This document shows, one piece after another, positions 1 through 9,810 of a stretch of DNA of 64,000 bases. The stretch covers positions 3,660,001 to 3,724,000 of the forward strand of contig JAJFZO010000609.1 of the NCBI GenBank assembly GCA_021397835.1, in the 5' to 3' direction. This DNA is from Moringa oleifera. Lineage: Eukaryota; Streptophyta; Magnoliopsida; Brassicales; Moringaceae. Made by a program: the position numbers and the translations under genes. The notes under the pieces are model-generated. The model saw only the letters and a list, made by a program, of their open reading frames with translations. It was not told the origin of the DNA and did not search any database. Each line of letters begins with the position of its first letter. Positions within the stretch are counted from its first letter, which is position 1.

Positions 1-1288
1 ATCAGTGAATACAACCAACTATCATTAATAATTTCATCTTTGGACTAGAAACAAGCAAGGGGGAATACCATAAAAAGAAAGCACACCTAATAAAAAAATA
101 TTTTTTGTAATTGGCACATGCTTTCTTAAACCACCCATAAGAACCATATTCTGGCTTTTAACTGGAGAATATCCAACAATAGCTTCCATTGAATGAATAA
201 TTGATCCGGATCCTAAAAACAACAATGCTTTTGAATAAGCTTGAGTAATTGAATGAAATAAAGTTGCTCGATAAGACCCCCATACATAGAGCTAACATCA
301 TATAACCCAATTGAGACATTGTAGAATAGGCTAAGCTTTTCTTAATATCTTTTTGAGCGAGAGCTAAAGTAGCTCCTAATTATATTGTTATTATACCTAT
401 CAAAGAAATTAGATACATTATGTAAGGTATGACTATGAAAAAAGGAAGAAGTCGGGCTACAAGAAAAGTTCCCATCACTACCATAGTAGTAGCATGTATA
501 AGAGCCGAAATAGGAGTAGGACCTTCCATGGCATCAGGTAACCATACATGAAGGGGGAATTATGCGGATTTAGCAATTGAGCCTGCAAATAATAGAAAAG
601 CACACAAAATAAGGAATAAAAAATTAACTTGATTATTATAAATCAAGTTATTGAATATTTCGAACAAATCTTGAAATTCGAAACTACTCGATATCCAATA
701 AAGGCCTAAGATTCCTAATAATAAACCAAAATCCCCTACACGATTAGTTACAAAGGCTTTTTTATAAGCATTCGCTGCAATAGCTCGTGTGAACCAAAAA
801 TCTATTGATAAATAAGAACACATTCCAACTAATTCCCAAAAAATATAAACTTGTATCAAATTAGAACTATTAACTAATCCCAACATTGAAGTATTGAAAA
901 AACTTATATAAGCAAAAAATATCAAATATCCTTGATCATGAGACATATAATTGTTACTATAAATAAGAACAAAAATTCCAACAGTAGTGATTAATATTGA
1001 CATAATAGAAGTAAGTGGATCAATAAAGTGGCCGAACTCGAAAAAGAATTCATTATTTATGGTCCAAGACCATACATATTGATAGGTGGAACTTGGAGTT
1101 ATTTGTCAAATAGCTAGATCGACTGAAAAAATCATAACTATACTTAACAATAAAATACTAAAAAAAGACCACATATGGCGAAGATTCTTTGTTGCCATGG
1201 AAAAAAGTAGAAGTCCCATTCTTAGTAAAGTAAGAACTGGAAGTGGAATGAAAGGTATGATCCATGAATATTGATATGTGTGTTCCAT
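1..1288 (-). pseudogene. ndhF: ndhF pseudogene, 5' part (NUPT), cut by window edge
   Basis: Nuclear copy of plastid ndhF, the NDH complex subunit related to proton-pumping NuoL. Three open stretches in shifting frames carry recognisable NdhF sequence in order: the N-terminus (1106-1288, beginning [13 protein letters not shown]), a middle part (560-1003, including the [12 protein letters not shown] stretch) and a later part (34-225). The frame is lost between 1003 and 1106 and again between 225 and 560, so no functional protein can be made. Only the 5' portion lies in the window; the rest would continue to the left. It is followed by rpl32 and trnL-UAG as in a normal small single-copy region. 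Confidence 0.95.
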
Positions 1289-2436
1289 AAAAAAACTTTT
1301 TTTATTTTATTCTTAATTAATTACTAATTATTTCTGATTCACCAGTTCTTATCTCAAAGGGAGAAATAAAAAAGTCAAGATATTTCAAACTTAAATGGAA
1401 ATTTTTTCTACTCGGAATTAGTTTTAATCAAATACTTCAAAAACAAGAAATTAGAAGTGGTTAAATGATATGACTAAGTTACTATTGAAAAAAATAAAAA
1501 ATGAAAATAATTACTTTTTTATTAAGTTTATTAAGCAAGATCTTTATGAAAATATAGAAAAATTCTATTATTATTACAATCCAATAATTTATATACATAT
1601 ATCAAAAAAAGAATAAAGATTTACACTACAAACAAAAAAGCACTTGATATGAATCATAATTATAGATGAGCCAAACCTTTATTCAATAAAGAAACTAGTT
1701 ATTTTAGTTTGTTATCCTTAACTAGTTCATTGTGAAACTGATTGTTTGTCTTTCATTACAATAAATGACACTTATGCTTGTAAGAAAGAACATTCTAATT
1801 TTTTTTTTAGATATGAACCTAATTTTTTTTTGAGTTTGACTAAACTACTGGTCTGATTCGAATTTAAAAATTTAAATTAGGTGTACTCTTTCTTCGAGTT
1901 TGATCGATTAATAAAAAAAATAAAATTTTTTTATTAGATAAAATGTAAAGGAGGGGTTCTTAAATTTTTTGATGTCTTTTTTCTATATAAATATAAATAG
2001 AAATGTAGCACGACAAAAATAAATAGAGATGGATGGAAAGAGAAAAGAAAAAATTTTCGATTTTTTCATCAACTTCAACCAATTCAACTTATATTATATG
2101 GGATAGTGTATTCTATAGATTTGAATGAGGATATAAAACGTACCAATAAATACAAATTTTTCTTTCTTTCGGCTATCATAATGGACTAGAAATAAAGAAA
2201 ATCCTATATCATATTGTTTTTTCTTTCTTGTTTTTTTGTTCCAGTAATGGAATATTTTATGCTATTTTTACATATGTATTTAGAGTTTTTTGTTTTGAAG
2301 ATAGTATATATAATCTAAAGAAAAAAATAAAATAAATATAAATAGACATATAAGAAATAGGAAAGAACGATTGGTTTTGAACAATAGATGTCTTTCATAT
2401 CCAACTATAGCATTGAATAACCTTTTTTGTTTTTGA
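1289..2436. other. ndhF-rpl32 plastid spacer (NUPT)
   Basis: Very AT-rich non-coding DNA between the ndhF start and the rpl32 relic, as expected for this plastid spacer. No gene seen. Homopolymer runs are frequent. Confidence 0.7.
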
Positions 2437-2603
2437 ATAGTAATTCCAAAAAAATACTTCTATATCAAAAAAATATATTCGTAAAAATATTTGAAAAAAA
2501 GAAGGGATATTAGGCAGCGTTGAAAGCTTTTTCGTTAGCGAAATCTCTTTCTACAAGGAATTCAAAAAGTTTATTTGTACGACAAATAAATAAAACTAAA
2601 TAA
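2437..2603 (+). pseudogene. rpl32: rpl32 pseudogene (NUPT)
   Basis: Relic of plastid ribosomal protein L32 (50S subunit), too broken to show as an open frame. The start codon is ATA at 2437-2439. A two-base loss follows near codon 7, a one-base gain lies in an A-run near 2497, and two tryptophan codons have become TGA and TAG. The C-terminal part reads in frame as AALKAFSLAKS and then SKSLFVRQ, to a TAA at 2601-2603, matching the L32 C-terminus. Position between ndhF and trnL-UAG supports the call. It shows that the source plastome still carried rpl32, which some lineages have lost. Confidence 0.85.
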
Positions 2604-3861
2604 AAAATATTAAAATAATCTGAATCAACCTAACCCCAAAAGCTAATTTTTTTTTTAGAATATAGAAGTAATTAATATAAAATGAATGATTTCCATTCTC
2701 TAATGTTTTGAACTCATCAATTTTTTTCTACTAAATTATAAAATAATAAAAGATCGCTTTTTTTAAAATAAAATAAAGACAAGATATAGGGTTTCACCTT
2801 TTTTATAATATGTTCTTTTTTTTTAATTTTTGGGATGAGGATTCTTATTTTTCCCATCGTACACTTGTTAGAATAATAAATATAAAAAGTTTTTGTGTTT
2901 CTCTTCTTTTTTTTTTTTTTTTTTTACTATAGAAGAAAAAATAGAAGATTTCTAGTCAAAATCAATATGTTTAGATTGTTGACATTAATTGATTAAGTTT
3001 AAATCTTGTAACTCTCAGAACTTTTTGAATCATTATTTTTCTGAATCATTATATATTCTTTACTTGAAACCCAATTGATAAAAGTACCTTTTTAAATTTA
3101 GTGGTGGCTATTATATATGAATAATATATCATTTTTAGGTGATTAAAAAACTCCTATATTTATATAAGAAGATTAATCAAGATATATATCTTTATAATTA
3201 TTATTCTAATTTAGATTTAGAAAGTATTTTTTTGGAAGTATTAATTACGATAGAAATCAAAACTTTATTTTGTATAATACGTCCCCCCTCCCCCCAATAC
3301 CTAATTAGTTTGATAAATTCAAACACAAATTAACAACAAAAACCCCTAAGAATTAATACAAAGCTATGAAAATTACATAAACCTCTTTTAATTTAAATTG
3401 TTGGATGTTTGCTAAAATTCTGATCCGTAAAAATCATATTTTTTATTTTTATTTTTATTTTATTCATCCAATTCATAAAATATAGATTTATAGATTTTTA
3501 AAATAAAATTATATTAAATAATTAACAAATGAAAATAAAATGATAAAAAACATTTTTTTTAGTTCTATCTATGGATTGAAGTCACAACTATTTAGTTACA
3601 ACAGTTCTATTTTAGGAAAAAACATAAACTACAAAAACTTCGCTTATTAAGTTACAAACTCTTAACTTGAAAAACTAAAAAAAAAAAAAAGAAGAAGAGA
3701 ATTAGATTATTATTATAAAGGCTTAATGTCGGATTCGTACCTTCAAATCCTTTTTTAAACGAGTTTTTTTTCATCAAATCTTTTCTAAATTCTATTGAAT
3801 TTGAATCGACTCTTTCAATCTCGACGATTGAATAAAAAAAAGTTATTATGATTTTGAACAA
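2604..3861. other. rpl32-trnL plastid spacer (NUPT)
   Basis: AT-rich spacer with long T and A runs; this is a well-known fast-evolving plastid spacer. The short open frames in it have no family resemblance. No gene seen. Confidence 0.7.
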
Positions 3862-3940
3862 GCCGCTATGGTGAAATTGGTAGACACGCTGCTCTTAGGA
3901 GCAGTGCTAAAGCATCTTGGTTCGAGTCCGAGTAGCGGCA
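3862..3940 (+). pseudogene. trnL-UAG: trnL-UAG relic (NUPT)
   Basis: Plastid leucine tRNA with anticodon UAG. The acceptor stem, D-arm, long variable arm and T-arm are recognisable. One base is missing on the 3' side of the anticodon stem, so that stem no longer pairs properly, and there are two transition changes in the variable arm region. At 79 rather than the usual 80 nt it is probably non-functional. Confidence 0.85.
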
Positions 3941-4047
3941 TAGCATCTTCTAAAAGAGATAGAATAAGTTCTATAATGAATTAAATTCTCGATTTCGATT
4001 CCATATAATTGGAGGACCCCCACTTTTTTTTTTTTTTTTTTACTTTT

Positions 4048-5007
4048 ATGACTTTTTCAACCTTAAAGCATATATTAACTCATATATCTTTTTTAGTCGT
4101 TTCAATTGTAATTATAATTTTTTAAAAACCTTATTAGTCGATGAAATGATAGAACTGTATGATTCATCAGATAAGGGCATGATAGTTACCTTTTTTTATG
4201 TAACAGGATTATTAGCCACTCGTTAAATTTATTCGGGCCATTTCCCATTAAGTGATTTATATGAATCATTAATCTTTCTTTCATGGAGTTTCTCCACTAT
4301 TCATATGCTTTTCTATTTTAATAAAAAACATAAAAATCATTTAAACGTTATAACTACGCCAAGTGCTATTTTTACCCAAGGTTTTGCTACTTCATGTCTT
4401 TCAAAGAAAATGCCTCAATCCGTAATATTAGTACATGTCTCCAATCCCAGTGGTTAATGATGCACATAAATATGATGGCATTAGGCTATGCCGCTCTCTT
4501 ATGTGGATCATTATTATCAGTGGCTCTTCTAGTCATTACATTTCGAAAAGTCATAAAATTTTTTAGTAAAAGTAACAATTTCTAAAATGAGTCATTTTCT
4601 TTTGGTAAAATTCAATACATGAATGAAAGAGGCAATATTTTACTAAACACTTATTTTCTTTCTTCTCGAAATTATTACAGGTATCAATTGATTCAATAAT
4701 TAGATCATTGGAGTTATCATATTATTAATCTTGGGTTTATTTTTTTTAACCATAGGCATTCTTTCAGGAGCAGTATGGGCTAATAAGGCATGGGGACCAT
4801 ATTGGAATTAGGACCCAAATGAAACTTGGGCCTTTATTACTTGGACCATATTCTCGATTTGTTTACATATTCAAAGAAATATTAATTTGGCAGGTATAAA
4901 TTATGGCTTTTATAGGCTTTCCTATAATTTTGATATGTTATTTTGGGGTTAATCTATTAGGACTAGGTTTACATAGTTATGGTTCATTTACATTAACATC
5001 TAATTGA
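4048..5007 (+). pseudogene. ccsA: ccsA pseudogene (NUPT copy 1)
   Basis: Relic of the plastid cytochrome c biogenesis protein CcsA (haem attachment, thylakoid membrane). It starts at ATG 4048 (MTFSTL) and ends at TGA 5005-5007 after YGSFTLTSN. The best preserved open stretch is 4394-4585, containing [20 protein letters not shown]. Many frameshifts and stops lie on both sides. Overall length is close to the normal gene of about 960 bp, so decay was by point changes and small indels rather than large deletion. It converges with ndhD as in plastomes. Confidence 0.93.
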
Positions 5008-5039
5008 ATTGTAGAAAGGGGCTAAAAAATATAAAAAAT

Positions 5040-5092
5040 TGGATAGCATACATACATATACATATATATATATGTATGTATGTATATAAGTA
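5040..5092. repeat. TA/TATG microsatellite, near-palindromic
   Basis: CATA and TATG repeats arranged around a TA core in the ccsA-ndhD spacer of copy 1. The matching place in copy 2 (about 30,495-30,510) has only a short TA run, so the expansion is specific to this copy. Confidence 0.8.
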
Positions 5093-5115
5093 AGAAAATT
5101 GAGTGTAAGATGTCA

Positions 5116-5158
5116 AGAACCTTTTGAATCACTTTACTATTTGATTCAAAAGGTTCTG
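5116..5158. terminator. ccsA/ndhD convergent 3' stem-loop (copy 1)
   Basis: Inverted repeat AACCTTTTGAATC / GATTCAAAAGGTT with a 12-base loop between the convergent ccsA and ndhD genes. In plastids such hairpins form mRNA 3' ends. The same hairpin is kept in copy 2 at about 30,425-30,467. It is a relic here. Confidence 0.75.
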
Positions 5159-5201
5159 ACAAACGCTAAGCATGTCTGGTTACAATTCAATTTCATTTTT
5201 T

Positions 5202-6289
5202 TTATTCATGAAAACTTCTATAAAAATAATTAGATAGAATAGCTTCGACCTTGTCACTTGATAGTGAGAGAATGAAATCCGGATAAATACCAATAACTAT
5301 TACGGGTAGAAGAATAGATATCGAAACAAATAACTCTCGTGGTCCAAAATAAAAAAAATACAAGTTTGGGTCATTAATTAGCTTATATCCATAGAACATT
5401 TGGCGTGACATAGATAATGAATAAATAAGAGTTAATATCATTCCAATTACCATTACAAAAGTAATTAGTATTTTTGGGATTAAAAAATATTTTTGGTTGG
5501 TAATTATTCTAAAAAATACTATCAATTCTGCAACAAAGTATAGTAATGTGCCGAGAAGCATACAAGTATTGTAATGTGCCTCTCCATGGGTGTCTAGTAG
5601 CCATGTATGTAAGGGTGTAATTGGTGATTTGACGACAAAAACAATAAGAAATCTGATATAAAATATTATTTCAAGTGCAATGGATACGATTAATTTGTTA
5701 ATATTTCAAAATTTAATGTTGGTTCATTGGAATAATTTAAACTGATACCCAAAACTCTTATTAATAGAAAAGTGAAACTTCCTGCAATGTACAAAATAAA
5801 CTTTGTAACTGAATATAGACGTTTCTTTCCTCCCCACATGGATAGAGGTAGATAAACTAGAATTAATTCTAATGAAAAAAAGTAAAAGGTCTCGAGAAGA
5901 AAATGATCCTATTTGACCGCTGTACATTGCTAACATTAGAAAATGGAATAATCGGGAATCTCGAGTAACTGGCCGAGCTGCTAAGGTAGCCAAAGTAGTG
6001 ATAAATTCTGTCAGTAAAATAGGGCCTATAGAAAGTCCATCTATTCCTAATCTCCAGTAAAAATAAAAAAACAAATTGATCCATTTATAATCTTTCGTCA
6101 ACTGAATCAATGGATCATCCAATTGGAAATGAAAACAATATGCATAGGTCATTAAAAGGAGTTCTAAGATACATGTAGATATTGTATACCACCTAATAAC
6201 CTTATTTCCTCTATGAGGGAAAAAAAAATTAAAGAAGCTACAGATATGGGCAAAACTACAATTATTGTTAACCAAGAAAAATAATTCGT
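5202..6289 (-). pseudogene. ndhD: ndhD pseudogene with internal deletion (copy 1)
   Basis: Relic of plastid NdhD (NuoM-like NDH subunit). The 3' part is open from 5202 to 5561. The 5' part (5724-6289, within a longer open frame that starts upstream) reads through the NdhD N-terminal third, including the DDPLIQLT and GIDGLSIGP stretches. The normal ACG start, which needs RNA editing, is kept at 6287-6289. About 400 bp of the middle is missing, with the join at about 5555-5575 (compare copy 2). A one-base loss at the natural stop extends the frame by a few residues. Confidence 0.93.
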
Positions 6290-6423
6290 GGTAAAAATAA
6301 GATACACTTAGAACAAAAACTCGTACTAAAAAAAATAGAATATTTTTTCGAGTACGAGTTTTTGTCAGTAAAAAAAAATCAAATGTATTCAAAATGTATT
6401 CAAGAGAGGTTTTTTGGAATGTA

Positions 6424-6669
6424 TTAATAAGCTAGACCCATCCTTTGAGTTGTTTCATGCCATAAATAAACTCGAACGCTCAAGAAATTTATTGGACAAG
6501 CGGATTCAGATCTCTTACAACCAACACAATCTTTTGTTCTTAGAGCAGAAACTATTTGCTTAGCTTTACATCTGTCCCAACGTATCATTTCTAATACATC
6601 TGTGGGGCAAGCTCGAACACATTGAGTACATCCTATAGATGTATCATAAATTTTTACTGAATGTGACGT
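6424..6669 (-). pseudogene. psaC: psaC pseudogene (copy 1)
   Basis: Relic of photosystem I subunit PsaC, the 81-residue carrier of two 4Fe-4S clusters. The frame is open over the full length, but the start codon is ACG instead of ATG, so the open frame begins 12 codons upstream at 6705. The first cluster cysteine (CxxC of the IGCTQC motif) is Ser and a cysteine of the second motif is Ser (KRSESACP), so even a translated product would lack cluster ligands. Confidence 0.94.
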
Positions 6670-6907
6670 AGGATCTATAAATTTTTTAATATCATAAATT
6701 TTCAATCTAGTAAACTTGTAAATGAATCATATATTTAAAGCCTAGATAAATTAATAATTTAATTTACTAGTAAATTTTCTAATCAACTTATTTCTAGATC
6801 AACTCATAAGAGAGGGCTAAGATACTTTGATTTCTAACGTTTTCACAAATATGATCTATTAAACATATTATACATGTTAATTCAAATTGATGAATATTAT
6901 CTTAATG

Positions 6908-7213
6908 TTACTTATTCAACAAAGTCGATTGGTTGATATGAGTGGATTTTATATTATGATAAATTGACGAAACAATAGTTAATCCAATAGCTGCTTTGAT
7001 GGCTACAATTGCGATAACAAAAATTGAGAAAATATCCCCTTTTAATTGGCAATTATCAAAAAAATCAAAAAATGTTACGAAATTCATATTAACTGCATTC
7101 AGGATAAGTTCAAGACACATAAGAGCCCTAACCATATTTTGACTCATAATCAATCCATAAATACTGATAAAATATAAATAGGCACTCAAAACAAGTAAAT
7201 ATTCAAGCATCAT
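6908..7213 (-). pseudogene. ndhE: ndhE copy, open frame intact (copy 1)
   Basis: Full-length 101-codon open frame for NdhE (NuoK-like NDH subunit, three membrane helices). Despite the intact frame it sits among dead neighbours in nuclear DNA and carries residue changes, including loss of an acidic residue in the second half ([10 protein letters not shown] here, against [10 protein letters not shown] in copy 2). Small size can explain survival of the frame by chance. Confidence 0.9.
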
Positions 7214-7458
7214 TGACCAACTCCTTATAAATGTTATAAATTTTGATTTAGTTCAATATGACCAATACAATAATTCAATGGATTTGATTTACTAGAATAT
7301 AACAAGTACAGATCAAAAGAATATATTGGTAATAGATCGAATAAAATAATTAATTTTTATTTTCGACATAAGTAGTATTCAAATATAATTGAAGGGAAAT
7401 GGGTGTGATAACACAGAAAAAAGTTTGTTTGGATTGCTCTTTTTAATAGAAGGATTTA

Positions 7459-7988
7459 TTACTGACGAGCCATGACAATTACATCTATCAAAGCAACTAA
7501 AAGAATTATCGAAATGAGTTCAAATAGAAGAAAAAAATCTAGTGATAAATGAATTCCAATTTGTTGACTACTACTTATCAAATCTTGTTGTAGAATCTGG
7601 TTTAATCTTGTAGTCCAAATAACCCCGTACCATGACGTATCCAGAATAGTAGTAATTAATGAAAGAAAAATAATTTTACAAACCAACAAAGTAATCCCAT
7701 CCCCAACTGTCCATAGATTAAAATTTGTGCAATATTCTGAACCATTCATGAACATCACAACAAAAATGATTAAAACATTTATGGCCCCCATATAAACAAG
7801 GAGCTGTGCTGCAGCTACAAAATGAAATTTTGATAGAATATAGAATAAGGATATACAAACAAGAACAAATCCCAATGAAAAGATAGAAAAAATTGAGTTG
7901 GTAAGTAATACCACTCCCAGACCTCCTAATATAAGACTTGATCCTATAAAACTAACAGCAAATCATGTATTGGTCCAAGCAAATCCAT
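7459..7988 (-). pseudogene. ndhG: ndhG pseudogene (copy 1)
   Basis: Relic of NdhG (NuoJ-like NDH subunit). The start ATG is at 7986-7988 (reading [10 protein letters not shown]); a one-base deletion soon after puts the frame into a stop. From 7914 to 7459 the frame is open again, with the expected C-terminus IDVIVMARQ. Total span is 530 nt, one short of the normal 531. Confidence 0.93.
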
Positions 7989-8374
7989 TAGATGTAAAAA
8001 AAAAGAGATAAATCAATCAAAATGCTTTTCATGACCTTATTGACCTGACTAGGAAATTTATTTATAATACGTTCCTAATTGTATTAAATTATAATATAAT
8101 GGGTATGAATTAATGTATGTACAGGTCCAGTTATTGGACAATTTTGTTCTTTTCTTTATTCGAAAAGGTATTTTGAAGCTATATATTTTAAAAGAATTAC
8201 GAAGATATTAGATTAATAGAATAGATTTTCAATACAAATTAAGTCTTAAGTCTCATCAACCAATTTATAGTCGAAATTTATAGTTATTGACTAAGCAAAG
8301 AGAAAGATCTTATTCTTTTAAACCAAAAACGAACCTTAGTAACTTTCAATTACTCCTTAATCAAATCAAAAGGT
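7989..8374. other. ndhI-ndhG plastid spacer (copy 1)
   Basis: AT-rich spacer matching, in reverse orientation, 26,784-27,167 of copy 2. No gene. The plus-strand open frame over 8287-8556 is the antisense of ndhI and is not real. Confidence 0.75.
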
Positions 8375-8527
8375 TTACCTATTTTTTCTCTGAGGCGAAT
8401 TCAAAATTGTTCGAATTGTATCATCGTCAATTAATGAGATTGGTAAACGACCTAAAGCAATTTGATTATAATTCAATTCATGACAATCGTAAGTCGAAAG
8501 TTCATATTCTTTGGTCATTGATAAGCA
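8375..8527 (-). pseudogene. ndhI: ndhI 3' fragment fused to ndhH (copy 1)
   Basis: C-terminal third of NdhI (the 4Fe-4S ferredoxin-like NDH subunit), recognisable from EYELSTYD and GRLPIS. Both cluster-binding CxxCxxC motifs are gone because the 5' part has been deleted. The frame continues without a break into ndhH sequence ([11 protein letters not shown]), making an accidental ndhH::ndhI chimera. Confidence 0.92.
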
Positions 8528-9054
8528 TTTATCTATCCAACCATGAGGTAGATTAGTCACTGTTCCTCCGATACGAAAATAATTATGCATCATTCTTATA
8601 CCAGTGGCAACTTGGAATAGATCATATACTAATTCTCATTGTCTGAAAATATATATAAAAAAAAAAGAGTCTGTGCACCAATATCTGTCATAAAAGGGCC
8701 AAGCCATAACAGATGAGAAGCTATACGACTTAATTCCAACATAACTACTCTAATATAGCTAGCTCTTTTAGGAACTTGAATATTTCCTAACTACTTTGGT
8801 CCATTTATGGTTATTGCTTCTATGAGCATAGTAGCTAAATAATCCCACCATGTTACATAAGGCAGATATTGTATAATTGTTCAATTTTTCATAATTTTTT
8901 CCATTCCTCTGTGTAAATAACCTAATATTAGTTCACAGTCAATAATATCTTCATCATCTAGAGTAACCATTAGATGAAGAACACCATGCATTGATGGGTG
9001 GTGAGGGCCCATATTGACTATCATAAGCTCTTTTCCTGAAGTTGGTATATTCAT
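8521..9054 (-). pseudogene. ndhH: ndhH 5' fragment (NUPT)
   Basis: 5' part of ndhH (NuoD-like 49 kDa NDH subunit). The start ATG at 9052-9054 is followed by recognisable NdhH sequence ([20 protein letters not shown]) and, further on, [10 protein letters not shown] and LPHGWIDKC. There are frameshifts between. The gene stops about 530 bp in, where it joins ndhI; the 3' half of ndhH, all of ndhA and the 5' half of ndhI are missing here. Confidence 0.92.
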
Positions 9055-9157
9055 AAGTTTTTCCTTGATTCATTCTCACATGAATTTAATTGCTAAAAAT
9101 GAAAAGAAGGTCATCAAAATTCAAGATCTAATAAATTAACTATTTCAAATTTTCAAA

Positions 9158-9421
9158 TTAACGATTTTTAGATTCTCGAATATCCAAATGATTAATTAAT
9201 TCTTTATAACGTACTCTATTTTTCTTTGACAAATAAGACAGCAGTCGTTGATGTTTCCCTAAAATTTTTCGTAAAGCTCTCTAAGATAAATAGTCTTTTC
9301 TATGCAATTCCAAATGTGAAGTAAGTCTTTGCATCTTATAGGTGAAACTAAATACTTGAAATTCAACAGACCCACTCTTTTGTTTTTTTTCTTGAAATGA
9401 GATGAATGAATTTTTTATCAT
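9158..9421 (-). pseudogene. rps15: rps15 pseudogene (NUPT)
   Basis: Relic of plastid ribosomal protein S15. The start at 9421 reads [14 protein letters not shown], and [10 protein letters not shown] and [14 protein letters not shown] stretches follow. A Gln codon has become TAG after KDYLS, near 9281. Beyond this stop the remaining C-terminal half is readable to TAA at 9158-9160 ([16 protein letters not shown]). Length of 264 nt is slightly below the usual 270-odd. Confidence 0.93.
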
Positions 9422-9810
9422 AAAATAAAATTCCTCTCCCCCCCCCCTTTTTTTAAGGATATGCATTTTACCGATCAATAATAATAATGCTAGTCATTTT
9501 TACACAACGATCTTAATTTAGTTATGAACTTCCTAATTTTATCAAGTAAAATTAATCAACCCAATTTTCTATTTGATTTGGATAGGTATAAAAAAAAGGA
9601 TGGTATATTTCTTTAAAAGATAAAATAAAATTTTTAGATCTAAAATAAAAAGATTTTGTTGATTCATTTATAGATTTAATTGATCTGTATGTCATTAAAT
9701 TTATATCATGTATCAGAATGATGTATCAGAATGCAATCTAAGACAATCCATGTGTGCATGTAGTTGTTTTCATATATCCTAAAGTACATGATATGTAACA
9801 AAATGTACGA
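9422..9810. other. rps15-ycf1 plastid spacer (NUPT)
   Basis: AT-rich spacer with an eight-base C run at about 9438. It includes a direct repeat of the short phrase ATGTATCAGAATG near 9707-9733. No gene seen. Confidence 0.7.

Noticed and set aside
3139..3333. Small open frame in the rpl32-trnL spacer
   Set aside because: Low-complexity, no family match; not a remnant of rpl32, which lies at 2437-2603.
8287..8556. Plus-strand open frame (and its counterparts at 24,528-24,842 and 26,563-26,871 on the minus strand)
   Set aside because: These are the antisense of ndhI in its three copies; the similarity among them only reflects the ndhI duplication.
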